Assembly: GCA_034401795.1 (NCBI GenBank)
Contig: CM067372.1
Coordinates: 20,736,039 to 20,800,038, forward strand
Length of the DNA stretch: 64,000 nt
Origin: Chaetoderma sp. LZ-2023a
Lineage: Eukaryota > Mollusca > Caudofoveata > Chaetodermatida > Chaetodermatidae
Reading direction: 5' to 3'
Under the pieces are notes generated by a model. That model saw only the letters and a program-made list of their open reading frames with translations. It was not told the DNA's origin and searched no databases. This document shows positions 44,552 to 54,896 of this stretch, in pieces. The first letter of the stretch is position 1; every line of letters begins with the position of its first letter. Position numbers and translations under genes: made by a program.

Positions 44552-45284
44552 CCATTCAAACGATAAAATATATAATGCGGTTATTCCTTAGTAGCAGATC
44601 CACAAGGGGCAGGGGTACGCACCACCTCCCTCCCCAGCAGGGAGAGCCTTAACAAGGTAAAATTGAATAATTTAGCAGCCAACCGAGGATCCACATTTGC
44701 CTCTGGAAATACAGGAGAGACCCTCTGAGAGCACCTATGTTTCAAAATTTGACCGGGAGGGCCCCTTCTGGTTTAACTACCCGTACCCTTTTTCTGCACC
44801 CCTTCCATATATAATAAATTGATGATTATCTTATATTGCGCAATAATTTTGATGTTCTATGTATGGCATTTCTGGCTTGTGCAATACTTCTGTGTAAACA
44901 TTAACATAAATCAAGCACATTGACAATGTTAGGAAAACTGTATTCAGACTTATAGACACATGGACAGACATAGAGACGGATTGATTTTTCTCTGTCCAAC
45001 AGATTCGCCAAGTGGGGACTAGAATTATCAGAGAATCAGCTTATTAACTTAGTTATTAATCTATAATTTATCTATATTCCTCACACATCAGGACTAACTC
45101 CGTCTGGACGACAGGCTTTCTCGCTTTTGGCGCTCACAAAGTACAAGTCATTAGCTCGAATCCATCATGTACCAGATGAACTACATGGAGAAACCGAATG
45201 TGCAAATAGATGACATCTATAAGAAACTCGAGTTATATATGTGTGTATAATATCTAATCACGTCTCACATCTCGGTCTTGAGAA
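44552..45284. other. No recognisable gene
   Basis: Spacer within the presumed Harbinger element. A short open frame at 45241-45498 on the plus strand is the shadow of the BESS-type frame. Confidence 0.4.
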
Positions 45285-45812
45285 CTATTGCGAATTATCA
45301 CCGGATGTTTTATCATTGGAGGCACTAGTGGTTACTGCTGGGGCAGTTTCTAGATCACGTTGCCCCATTTCATATAGAATCTGCTGGATTTTCAGGTTCG
45401 CAAGCCCCCTGGTTCGTAATGACAGTGTCGTCAATGACGAAGCAACCATTTCCCCAAAAATAATCTCTGGGTTTCTGTCATCCTCTTCAGTTACTTGAGA
45501 CCGCATTCTCATAAACTTACTGAAAGCCTCGTCCACTTCATCAGTTGGTGTTTTCCTCTTTGATTTGCCAGAAAGTGGTTGATCAGTCGATGAAGTCGAA
45601 CATGAGACACCAGATGCCCTTCCTTTATTTGCACAGAGCTCCTCGCAGTTGGCAGAATCTTTATTCTCATCAGCGTGGATGTTGCTCTCCGCATCTCTCT
45701 CGTCTTGACACTCACCATCTCCCTAGTTACTTTCATTTTCGAGTTCAACGGTGCATCGGTTTGTAATGTTGCCATCACCTTCCTCATTGGTGTAATTTTC
45801 ATCCTTAGATGA
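45285..45812 (-). pseudogene. Harbinger second protein, acidic linker plus BESS-like end
   Basis: On the minus strand an acceptor-like TTGATCCAACAG at 45813 precedes one continuous frame: SSKDENYTNEEGDGN, then an acidic Ser/Asn-rich linker with a single TAG near 45724, SSTDQPLSGKSKRKTPTDEV and, at 45540-45400, DEAFSKFMRMRSQV with FGEMVASSLTTLSLRTRGLA and NLKIQQILYEM. The last segment fits the BESS-type protein-interaction end of MADF/Myb-like partners of Harbinger transposases (S..L..L..R..A..KI...L). The N-terminal MADF exon was not found upstream. The inverted arrangement relative to the transposase is common in this superfamily. Would assist nuclear import and binding of element ends. Confidence 0.6.
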
Positions 45813-45954
45813 CCTGTTGGATCAATAAAAATCTTCGTGAAAACCAAAATATGTCAACTTCAAATTATGATAATATTTTGAATAAAAGTGGTGTGAAAAT
45901 GGAAAAGCAAGTAGCTCTGACCTGATTTCAAACGTTTTGTATACAATCAGCGAA

Positions 45955-46095
45955 ATCTGTATGGGAAGGGGTGAGGGCGGGTGTGATGACAGGTGAGATG
46001 GTGTGTGTGAAGACGGGCGTTGACAGGCGTGATGTCTGTGATGGGGCAGGCGTATGGGCAGGCATGAGTGTGCGTGTGAGGACAAGGATGCAGTC
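45955..46095. repeat. GT/GA-rich simple sequence
   Basis: Irregular GTGTGATG/GGCGTGA words, low complexity. Confidence 0.6.
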
Positions 46096-46109
46096 TGATT
46101 GAAAGGCAG

Positions 46110-46380
46110 ACATACGCAGGGAGAGAGGGGAGGGCGAGAGGGAGAGAGGGAGGTGGTCGATGGAGGGAGAGAGATGGAGAGAGCGGGGGTAGGGAGAGGG
46201 AAGGAGAGCGAGAAGGAGGGAGTGGTAGAGGGAGAGAGGGGAGGGAGGGAGGGAGGTGGTCGATGGAGGGAGAGAGATGGAGAGAGCGGGGGTAGGGAGA
46301 GGGAAGGAGAGCGAGAAGGAGGGAGTGGTAGAGGGGAGGGAGGGAGGGAGGAGGGCGGGAGAGGGAGAGAGATGGGGAGG
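46110..46380. repeat. Polypurine tract with ~102-bp tandem duplication
   Basis: Almost pure A+G on the plus strand (GGGAGAGA words). GGTGGTCGATGGAGGGAGAG occurs at about 46153 and 46255 and GGGGGTAGGGAGAGGGAAGG follows in both, so a ~102-bp unit is duplicated. Such strands can form triplex (H-DNA). The long frames here are composition artefacts. Confidence 0.88.
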
Positions 46381-46463
46381 TTTTCTGGAAAACACCGTGA
46401 TGATAATTACATAAATATAAACCACTATAGATATATTGACATATGTGTGCTAGTATTCCCGTA

Positions 46464-46512
46464 TGCACGTGCGTGCGTGCGTGCGTGCGTGCGTCTGAGC
46501 GTGCGTGCGTAA
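46464..46512. repeat. (GTGC)n microsatellite
   Basis: GTGCGTGCGTGC units interrupted by GTCTGA. Confidence 0.85.
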
Positions 46513-46539
46513 CGCTGTATGGGTACATTGCCCGATGTA

Positions 46540-46740
46540 GACATGATCTTGGGAGAAGTGAACTGAACGATGAAATACGCAACTCTGCGATATGTTCCTT
46601 GTCCGGTGCTGAAGTAGTTATTTCATCCATTCCCGCGCGTTCTGACATGTCAATTTAGCGCTGCAATTCATCATTCCCCATGCAAGGACACAAAGGACAT
46701 TTCGTACTTCGTTCACGCGTTTTTACTTGAATTTTATACT
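46540..46740. repeat. Dispersed repeat shared with 26500-26900
   Basis: CTTGTC, GTTATTTCATCCATTCCC, GCTGCAATTCATCATT and CGCGTTTTTACTTGAATTTT follow the same order and strand as at 26700-26870. Confidence 0.6.
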
Positions 46741-46860
46741 TGCGTTGGCTAGAATATCACCTACTGGATGCATGGGTGAGTGGGTGAATAGACTAGGGGT
46801 GATTTACAATGCTACGAATGAAGAGATCCGATCTGGCACTCAAGCATATGATGACATAAT

Positions 46861-46867
<7 letters not shown>

Positions 46868-46917
<50 letters not shown>

Positions 46918-46925
46918 TAATAATA
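46868..46925. repeat. (AAT)n microsatellite
   Basis: About 19 AAT units. Confidence 0.95.
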
Positions 46926-46984
46926 GTATCTAGTTCATCCATGAACATTGACGAATCCGCCAAGTGTGAGAATTGTATGCCTTT

Positions 46985-47215
46985 GATGGATATACTATTG
47001 AACAAACATTTTTTGAATATTTTGAAACTAATTTGACTGGGCGCTGTTGCTGCCATATGCCACACCATCACCCAGTCAAATTAGTTCCAAAATATTCAAC
47101 AGGTTACTAGTATATTTACCTTGAAAATGGGATTCTGAGAATTCAGTTCGAAGAAGGCCTATATAAATTGATCCCAACACGTGCAAAATGTAGGCGGAGC
47201 TTAGCTAAAAATTAT
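46985..47215 (-). repeat. Palindromic hairpin repeat, copy F with flanks (reverse orientation)
   Basis: Palindrome 47010-47103: TTTGAATATTTTGAAACTAA, centre GCTGTTGCTGCCATATGCCA, right arm ACCCAGTCAAATTAGTTCCA. Flanks are the reverse complement of those in copies B, C and E (ACTATTGAACAAACAT before; GATTCTGAGAATTCAG, GATCCCAACACGTG, GGCGGAGCTTAGCTAA after). Confidence 0.87.
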
Positions 47216-47224
47216 GGATCCCTT

Positions 47225-47935
47225 TATTTCGCGCTGTCCCTCACTACAGCTTATATGAACTGTGTCAGGCCACTAAGCCTAACCAAGACGCACTAATCTA
47301 TAGCTAACATGAGCTGTGTCAGGAGGCCACTAAGACTAATCGAGTCTCACCAATCTATAGCTAATATGAGCTGTGTCAGGAAGCCACTAAGGTGAACCAA
47401 GTCGCACCACTCTATAGGAAATGTGAAATCTGTCAATAGACCACTAAGGCTAACCAAATGGCATCAATCTATAGCTAATATGAAATTTGTCAGGAGCCCA
47501 CTAAGGCCAACCAAGTCGCACCAATATATGGCTAATAGGGAATTTGTCAGGAGCCCACTAAGGCTAACCAAGTCGCACCAATCTATAGGAAATGTGAAAT
47601 CTGTCAATATACCACTAAGGCTAACCAAATCGCATCAATCTATAGCTAATATACAATCTGTCAGGATACCACTAAGGTTAACCAAGTCGCACCACTCTAT
47701 AGGAAATCTGAAATCTGTCAATAGACCACTAAGGCTAACCAAATCGCATCAATCTATAGCTAATAGGGAATTTGTCAGGAGCCCACTAAGGCTAGCCAAG
47801 TCGCACCAATCTATAGGAAATATGAAATCTGTCAATAGACCACTAAGGCTAACCAAATCGCACCTATCTATAGCTAATATGAAATCTGTCAGGATACCAC
47901 TAAGGCTATCCAAGAATTCCAAGCATGCGCGGCTA
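47225..47935. repeat. 57-bp minisatellite (19-codon periodic frame)
   Basis: About twelve units of ACTAAGGCTAACCAAATCGC / ACCAATCTATAGCTAATATG / AAATCTGTCAGGATACC. 57 is a multiple of three, and the frame at 47423-47992 stays open for 189 codons with a 19-residue repeat (for example PLRLTKSHQSI). The opposite strand is partly open too, and no start context or flanking exon is seen, so it is listed as a repeat. Confidence 0.92.
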
Positions 47936-47992
47936 AGCGGCTTAACAGAGTTGACCAATAAATCTCTCTCATGCAGACGAAATTTAGTCTAA

Positions 47993-48845
47993 AGATTTTG
48001 ATAAAGATTTGAATGAAACTTGTTGCGACAGATAACAGGAGTGTAACTCACTCCATCCTATGCCAATCCTTCTGCTTCCCACGAACTAAGTGGATTTCCT
48101 ATCAGGCTTTGGTTCAGGTTATATTACCACCAAAGGCTGATTGTTTTTTTCGATCTATGCATAGTCTCTTTGTTATTTGTGCATGGCCATGAGCTCAAAG
48201 CGATGCATGAATTCAAATATTCAGACTTAACAATCCCGTACGAGAACCTACCATTCCTCAGATGCTTAGCTTCCTGGTCACCAACTCGTTTTCAGACATG
48301 CTCATGTATAATCGGCACACCATAACCTACTTTTATCGTACGTACTATTCACAATCTCATCATACAAATACGGAAAATCGAACACCAATACACATTTTCC
48401 ATATTTATCCGATTTAGAATGCTCCAGAAACCGGCCTGAAAACATCATTTCGTAAGGGAAGTGGTGGTTGCTTCAAGCAGGAAGATGAGCCGGATCTCAT
48501 TATTTCGTGAGCAGCCAGACAGAACTTCATCATTCCGTTTTGATTTCAGTTTTTACAAATCGAGTTTCTGACAGTAAATTAAAATTTTTGTATATATGAA
48601 TTGTCAGAAACGGATCCAGAGCAACTCAATCATTCTGACCTGACCCAAGAATTCGTCTGTCCCCTTACGACATGCATTCAGTTCTACCCTGGTCAACAGA
48701 GGGGAATAGCGGAATTTTAGCATGGTTTAACGCTGGGGATTGGCAGAAATGCTTGCTTGTAGGCCTACTTGGGGTCATAACTGTAGTCAATCCCTCATTT
48801 CGTTAGCTTTTCGTATTTTGAGACTAGGGGACAGGACCTTGCAAA
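47993..48845. other. No recognisable gene
   Basis: No ORF with domain homology and no clear repeats. Confidence 0.4.
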
Positions 48846-48904
48846 TGTCTACAATGGTGAAGGCTGGGTTGGGTCGTTTAAGGCTGGTAGTAATGGTACG
48901 GTAG

Positions 48905-49012
48905 CACTAATAATGATGACGATGACGCCGCCACCGCTGCCGCCGACGACGACGACGAGGGCATTGATGATGATGACGACGACGACGATGATGATGATGA
49001 TGACCTGGGCTG
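48905..49012. repeat. (GAC/GAT)n imperfect microsatellite
   Basis: GATGACGATGACGCCGCCAC and GACGACGACGAGG, GATGATGATGAC words. Confidence 0.85.
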
Positions 49013-49104
49013 AAAATAAACTAGAATACATTGAATAATAACAATAGGGGGAAACGAGATGTGACGATGAGAATTGATGATGTAAATTACTAAGGCAAGG
49101 AAAA

Positions 49105-49283
<179 letters not shown>

Positions 49284-49553
49284 TGTAAATGTAAAAAACA
49301 ACTATACGTGGGTGTAAATAAAGAAACTGAAACTGATACCTAGAGTCTGGAATCTCTCATACCTCTGCTGCATTTAAGATATTCCACCACCACCACCAAC
49401 ACGCACGCTCTTACCATATGTATATGTCATACTCACGCTAATAGGCAATACATCCAGCCATTCATTAACTCCGTCTTACTGATCATTGCAGCTGTCCATT
49501 CAGTTATTCAGACACATCTGCCCGTATGAGTATGTTGATAATTTAATTAATTG

Positions 49554-49885
49554 ATTAAAGGTGCATATTCACACCAAAATGCTTGAAAATAAAATTCTTG
49601 AAACTATATACTTTTAGATGATTAAATTTTGTACCTCAATGTAATGAAACGAAATAAATCTTAGCGTATGATGATTTCATTCCATATAAATAAATTTCGT
49701 AGGTTTAGTTGTGAACTTGAATTAGGGGATCGTGTCTCGTTATATTAATTTATACGTAATGAAATCACCATATGCTAAAATTTATTTCGAGTCATTACAT
49801 CTAGGCACACAATTTAAGCCTCTAAAAGTATATAATTTTAACAATTTTATTTTGAACCATTCTGCTGTGAATATGCACCTTTAAT
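49554..49885. mobile_element. MITE copy 2 (TTAA-flanked palindromic ends)
   Basis: ATTAAAGGTGCATATTCACA (49554) mirrors TGTGAATATGCACCTTTAAT at 49866-49885 exactly for 20 bases. The interior shares ATGATTTCATTCCATATAAA and AATGAAATCACCATATG with copy 1 at 44.2 kb. Ends and composition fit a TTAA- or TWA-target DNA transposon derivative. The symmetric end makes the duplication length ambiguous. Confidence 0.9.
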
Positions 49886-50059
49886 GAGAAGTTTAATAAC
49901 TCAAGGATAAAATGACTATAATATTGAGCCGAATTCGCGTGTTATTGGACTACAGCCATACGCACTTTAAATAATGCTCACATTTATTAAAGAAATTTTA
50001 TATCTTCTCATAGAGAATACCGTTTTTATGCACATTTCTTATTGGCGCAAGTTTGATAT

Positions 50060-50975
50060 TGCCATATGGGTCTGCGCCATGTCTGCGGGCGCGCCGATAA
50101 CAGATTTAAATATGGTCCATGTGCCGTTTACAAACGGGCGCCGATAACAGATTTAAATATGGTCCATGTGCCGTTTACAAACGGGCGCCGATAACAGATT
50201 TAAATATGGTCCATGTGCCGTTTACAAACGGGCGCCTATAACATATTATCATATGGGTCTGTACAGTTTACAAACGGGAGCCTATAACAGATTATCATAT
50301 GGGTCTGTACAGTTTACAAACGGGAGCCTATAACAGATTATCATATAGGTCTGTACAGTTTACAAACGGGCGCCTATAACAGATTATCATATGGGTCTGT
50401 ACAGTTTACAAACGGGCGCCTATAACAGATTATCATATGGGTCTGTACAGTTTCCAAATGGGCGCATATAACAGATTATCATATGGGTCTGTACAGTTTA
50501 CAAACGGGAGCCTATAACAGATTATCATATGGGTCTGTACAGTTTACAAACGGGAGCCTATAACAGATTATCATATGGGTCTGTACAGTTTACAAACGGG
50601 CGCCTATAACAGATTATCATATGGGTCTGTACAGTTTACAAACGGGCGCCTATAGCAGATTATCATATGGGTCTGTACAGTTTACAAACGGGCGCCTATA
50701 ACAGATTATCATATGGGTCTGTACAGTTTACAAACGGGCGCCTATAACAGATTATCATATGGGTCTGTACAGTTTACAAATGGGCGCCTATAACAGATTA
50801 TCATATGGGTGTGTACAGTTTACAAATGGGCGCCTATAACAGATTAGCATATGGGTCTGTACAGTTTACAAATGGGCGCCTATAACAGATTATCATATGG
50901 GTCTGTACAGTTTACAAATGGGCGTGTCGATAACAAACTGGTATATGGGCCTGTGCCGTTTACAAACGGGCCAAA
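50060..50975. repeat. 46-bp minisatellite, ~19 units
   Basis: Consensus unit GGGCGCCTATAACAGATTAT / CATATGGGTCTGTACAGTTT / ACAAAC. The first three units are a distinct 47-bp type (CCGATAACAGATTTAAATAT / GGTCCATGTGCCG), and the last unit returns towards that type (GATAACAAACTGGTATATGG, TGTGCCG), so the array core expanded between older edge units. The 88-codon frame at the edge is not a gene. Confidence 0.95.
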
Positions 50976-50979
50976 TGGG

Positions 50980-51655
50980 TTATTGTCGCGTTACATACAT
51001 GCCTTCAACACGTATAGGACTTTCAATATGCAACATTCGTGTGTATTTCAGCACTTAACGTGGACACGTAGGCTTTCAGTTATTGTTAAATCTTGCTCTA
51101 CGAAACGTCTGGCTTAGTTAAGTCTTTTATCGCATTTGTGGGTTAAGTATGTCATCTAGACAATATGGTTCTATGATTTAGATTCATTGGAGAGTAACAG
51201 ATGCAATAAACAATGGAACTGTTATCGATTACTGCAAGCAATGTAAACTAGATACATAGATACATAGACCAAAAATATCTCGTAAAATCTTGTCGTGGAA
51301 CTTGCGGGATTGAATGTGTGTAGCTTTAGGTGATTTATGGGATCACATACCATGAGTGTGGGACCGACCGTCCCTGGTTTCACTGATAGCGACTCTCATA
51401 TCCTCACTGTGAATGCAGGTCAATGTGAGAGTGGTTTCTACTATATATGTATTACTTGTATATCATTGGGGGAGTTCAGCTCGTTTCCTTATCTCAGTTA
51501 ACTTCTAGCATTATACCAGCCATTGTGTTCTAGTATATAGTGAACAGTCCAGTTTAGTTAAAGTTATCCTAAAGCAATATAGTTTAAGGTTTACAAAGTT
51601 AGTTTAGATTTGAAGTAGTGAATATATATCTGGAAAGATGGATAGCGTTGTGAAA
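50980..51655. other. No recognisable gene
   Basis: AT-rich unique sequence. (ATACATAG)2 at 51251-51268. Nothing assignable. Confidence 0.4.
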
Positions 51656-51660
51656 TTATA

Positions 51661-52430
51661 GCGACTGCGAGATATTACACGAGATTTGATTCCGAGACTT
51701 CGATCACTGGAGCGTGTTCAGTAAATGGTGTGTAAACTGGATGATATATGGCGCGTTTTTATCATATTACTCAAACGAGTGACTGTTTTATGTCAGGACA
51801 GCGTTGTACAGCACAATTCTAAAAGGTCAGAACTTACTTTGGCCAAAGCTCTTCAAGCTCTCTAAATGACTATAAACACGATTAAAGCTTTGATAAATCA
51901 TTGCTCTATTTATTAGCGTGGCTTCCATGCAGAATGCGTAGTCTAGACATTCAGCAATGACAACAGAGGTGGCGAATCCGTCCTATAATTTCCTCGTATA
52001 TCGCACTTGGCGCTAAATGAAAAGAAAGCAAGCGCACATATGTGCTGTAAGAATATTTGCTGAGAATGATGAGATCGTTCTACGTATCTCGGCACATCTT
52101 GCATCGCGAGATGGCCCACTACACCTTGCGTTACGGGATCGCCCAGGAGACCTTGCTTGACGGGATCTCCCAGTACAGTTTGCATCATGGATAACGGGAT
52201 CCTTTAGTACACGCTGCATGACGGGCCCTCCAAATACACTTTACATGGAGATATTTGCCTCAAAACTTTAAAGTAGGAACTGCGAAAAGTTCGTCTTGTG
52301 ATGTAAAATGTTTAAAGATCTGTTACTCAATATATATATTATACGGTGCGAAAAGCAATGGAAACGTTTGGTATGACAGACAACTTGTTAGCTTGGGTGT
52401 ATTACTTGACGAAATCAATGCGTGTGAAAG
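51661..52430 (+). repeat. Dispersed element copy 2, body
   Basis: Collinear with 30036-30700: GCGACTGCGAGAT, GATTCCGAGACTTCGATCAC, GACTGTTTTATGTCAG, AAAGAAAGCAAGCGC, GTAAAATGTTTAAAGATCTG, ACAACTTGTTAGCTTGGGTG. It carries an extra block (52085-52240) of four to five ~30-bp units with GGGATC(G/T)CCCAG and CTTGC/TTTGCAT that copy 1 lacks. Confidence 0.82.
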
Positions 52431-52439
52431 AATGGGTGT

Positions 52440-52975
52440 AACATACGCGCATTATAAGTGTTTCTAGGACAGGCTAATAGCGCATATGACGTAAGTGTAT
52501 TATAAATGTTCCTAGGACAGGCTGATAGCGCATGTGACGTAAGTGTATTATAAGTGTTCCTAGGACAGGCTGATAACGCATGTGACGTAAGTGTTGTATA
52601 AGTGTTTCTAGGACAGGCTGATAGCGCATGTGACGTAAGTGTATTATAAGTGTTTCTAGGACAGGCTAATAGCGCATATGACGTAAGTGTATTATAAGTG
52701 TTTCTAGGACAGGCTAATAGCGCATATGACGTAAGTGTATTATAAGTGTTTCTAGGACAGGCTGATAGCGCATATGACGTAAGTGTATTATAGGTGTTTC
52801 TAGGACAGGCTGATAGCGCATGTGATGTAAGTGTATTATAAGTGTTTCTAGGACAGGCTGATAGCGCATGTGATGTAAGTGTATTATAAGTGTTTCCAGG
52901 ACAGGCCGATAGCGCGTGTGATGTAAGTGTAGTGTAAATGTTTCTATGACAGGATGATAGCATATGTGATATATA
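52440..52975 (+). repeat. 48-bp minisatellite with CRE-like motif
   Basis: About eleven units of TGTTTCTAGGACAGGCTGAT / AGCGCATGTGACGTAAGTGT / ATTATAAG. Each unit carries TGACGTAA (some TGATGTAA), a CRE/bZIP-type site. The minus strand is open for 193 codons with a 16-residue repeat (SACPRNTYNTLTSHAL). Treated as a repeat, not a gene. Confidence 0.93.
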
Positions 52976-54015
52976 TGTGCATGGCATGGGCCCCATGATG
53001 TTTGTAATAATTAGGCTAAACTAAATTACTCTCTAATATTTTGTTAATATCTTTGTTAATCTGTTACACCGTCTATCCTTTCTATTCGCAATGTTTTACT
53101 ACACTTTTTATCGTCATCTATCGCATAGATCTGGTATGTGTGCTAAAATGGAAACTGACTGTTTTGAATCAGTTAGCGCATTTATACGGATATACGGGTT
53201 TCACGTGAAGCGAGAAAACTGAAAATTTAGTTCTGGCTTCAGAAATTATTGCCTTTCTGAGAAATTTGTATAGTGGACTGGAATGTCAACTTTTTGACAA
53301 AGTCAAATTCCTTTTATGGATCCAGTACAAATGTACAACGACCTCGAAACTCCAGTATAGCTCCTGCTTAATTGACATCCATCATCAGACATTTGGTAAG
53401 TATCACGAGTCTATGCGATACTTTATAAAAAAAGCTTGCTTCATTAGATTAAAACACGAATCAAAGCCCCTTGAACACGGAAACCAGTCACCCATTTCTG
53501 TAAAATATATTTTCTAACAAATCTAGGGACTAATCAATAATTGATGTCTTGCACGACCATGCAGCGTGTGATGGTATCTTTGATTCTGTATTTTCACAGA
53601 TCACGACAGAGCGATGCCAAGTGAGAATTCCGGGTCTAGCATCATAGAGGATGTACACTATTGATAAACCTCGACATTTGACTATCTCTAAGTGCCTGGC
53701 ATCCCAGCGGCTATGTTCCATAAGGCGTCGCTTTTGATAACGGGCTAATTAGCTCGCCATTTGAAGACACAATGTTCTGTGGTAAAAGGCGCGTTAGAGC
53801 GTGATTGATAGAGACTAGCGGGGATTTGCATTAGCTGTAGGATGTAGAATTGACAACTCGCCATTACAGTGTTCGTTAAAGTTGGCCATCCATTGGTAAG
53901 TGATTGCAGATGATGGCTATCGATGGATTAGGGACGGATCCGGAAGAATACAGTAGTTTCCTCATCCATGTATTCCTTGGTGCTGAATAACTGCAGCCTC
54001 GAGGTGAGTTGGACA
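52976..54015. other. No recognisable gene
   Basis: Short frames at 53266-53517 (plus) and 53530-53721 (minus) lack recognisable motifs. No repeats seen. Confidence 0.4.
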
Positions 54016-54017
54016 TT

Positions 54018-54265
54018 CTGTTTAACCAATTAACCCTAATATCAGCCGAAAACAGCTTCTGTAGTGGTCTGCAGAAATGTTCATTTGCAGACCAAGAGAA
54101 GACTATTTTTAAAATAAAATTACCACTGGAATGACTGACTCGATAACTGAGCCAGTCATTGCAGTGGTAAATTGTCAAAAACAGTCTTCTCTTGGTCTGC
54201 AAATGGACATTTTCTATGAGAAAATTAAAATTTTCTTGAACAAATTTCAGTGGTAACGGGTTAAT
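54018..54265. mobile_element. Hairpin MITE, ~250 bp
   Basis: Strong stem 54077-54212: ATGTTCATTTGCAGACCAAG, AGAAGACT, then ATTACCACTG.AATGACTG, mirrored by CAGTCATTGCAGTGGTAA, AGTCTTCTCTTGGTCTGC and AAATGGACAT. Weaker outer ends pair TTAACCC with GGGTTAA. The loop is only GACTCGATAACTGAGC. Confidence 0.85.
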
Positions 54266-54498
54266 GTATTTAACTTTAAACGCCGCCACGCAAATAGACA
54301 CGCATGCGCACGCGAACATACACACACGCACGCGCACAACTCTAGCAATATATGGATCCGACCTGGCACGCATTTATCTGGCGTCATAATGAAATACGTC
54401 ACATGTTAGCTGACGTCAAATCAAAATGCTGTTGAGTTCGCCTTCACGAAAAGTCCGGCACAGAAGTGTACGAATTGTATGTCTTTAACAAATCTACA

Positions 54499-54738
54499 AT
54501 TTAATTAATAAATTAAATGCAATTTATTGATATTTGATTGTAATTCCATCCCGTTCCATATGGTACATAGATATTATGTGAGATGAAGACTCTCCTCATG
54601 CTTTAGCGTAGAAATCAAATGCTTTGTGAAATAAAGGGTGGCTACCCTCAATAAGGAAGGGCACAATATCTATGTACAATATGGAACGGGATGGAATTAC
54701 AATCAAATATCAATAAATTTCATTTAATTTATTAATTC
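54499..54738. mobile_element. Inverted-repeat MITE, 240 bp
   Basis: Left arm 54499-54580 (ATTTAATTAATAAATTAAAT, TATTGATATTTGATTGTAAT, TCCATCCCGTTCCATATGGT) is mirrored by 54662-54738 (ATATGGAACGGGATGGAATT, ACAATCAAATATCAATAAAT). The centre includes CTCTCCTCATGC...CTTATTGAGG-like text. A second ATTCCATCCAGTCCCTCTGG follows at 54734, so a related end may lie next to it. Confidence 0.88.
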
Positions 54739-54896
54739 CATCCAGTCCCTCTGGTACAAATATATTATTTGAGATATTTAGAGATATGCATTTTATTTCT
54801 GAAGCAGTCAAAATATTTTAACAGTAAATGAGCGATGTTAGGACGTACATGCATCTAATCTAGCATGCCTAAAAAAAACATTTACTTCCCTTGCTG

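Noticed and set aside
45928..46648. Pro/Ser/Leu-rich frames of 137-233 codons on both strands
   Set aside because: They derive from the polypurine tract and GTGC repeats. No domains, and no consistent start.
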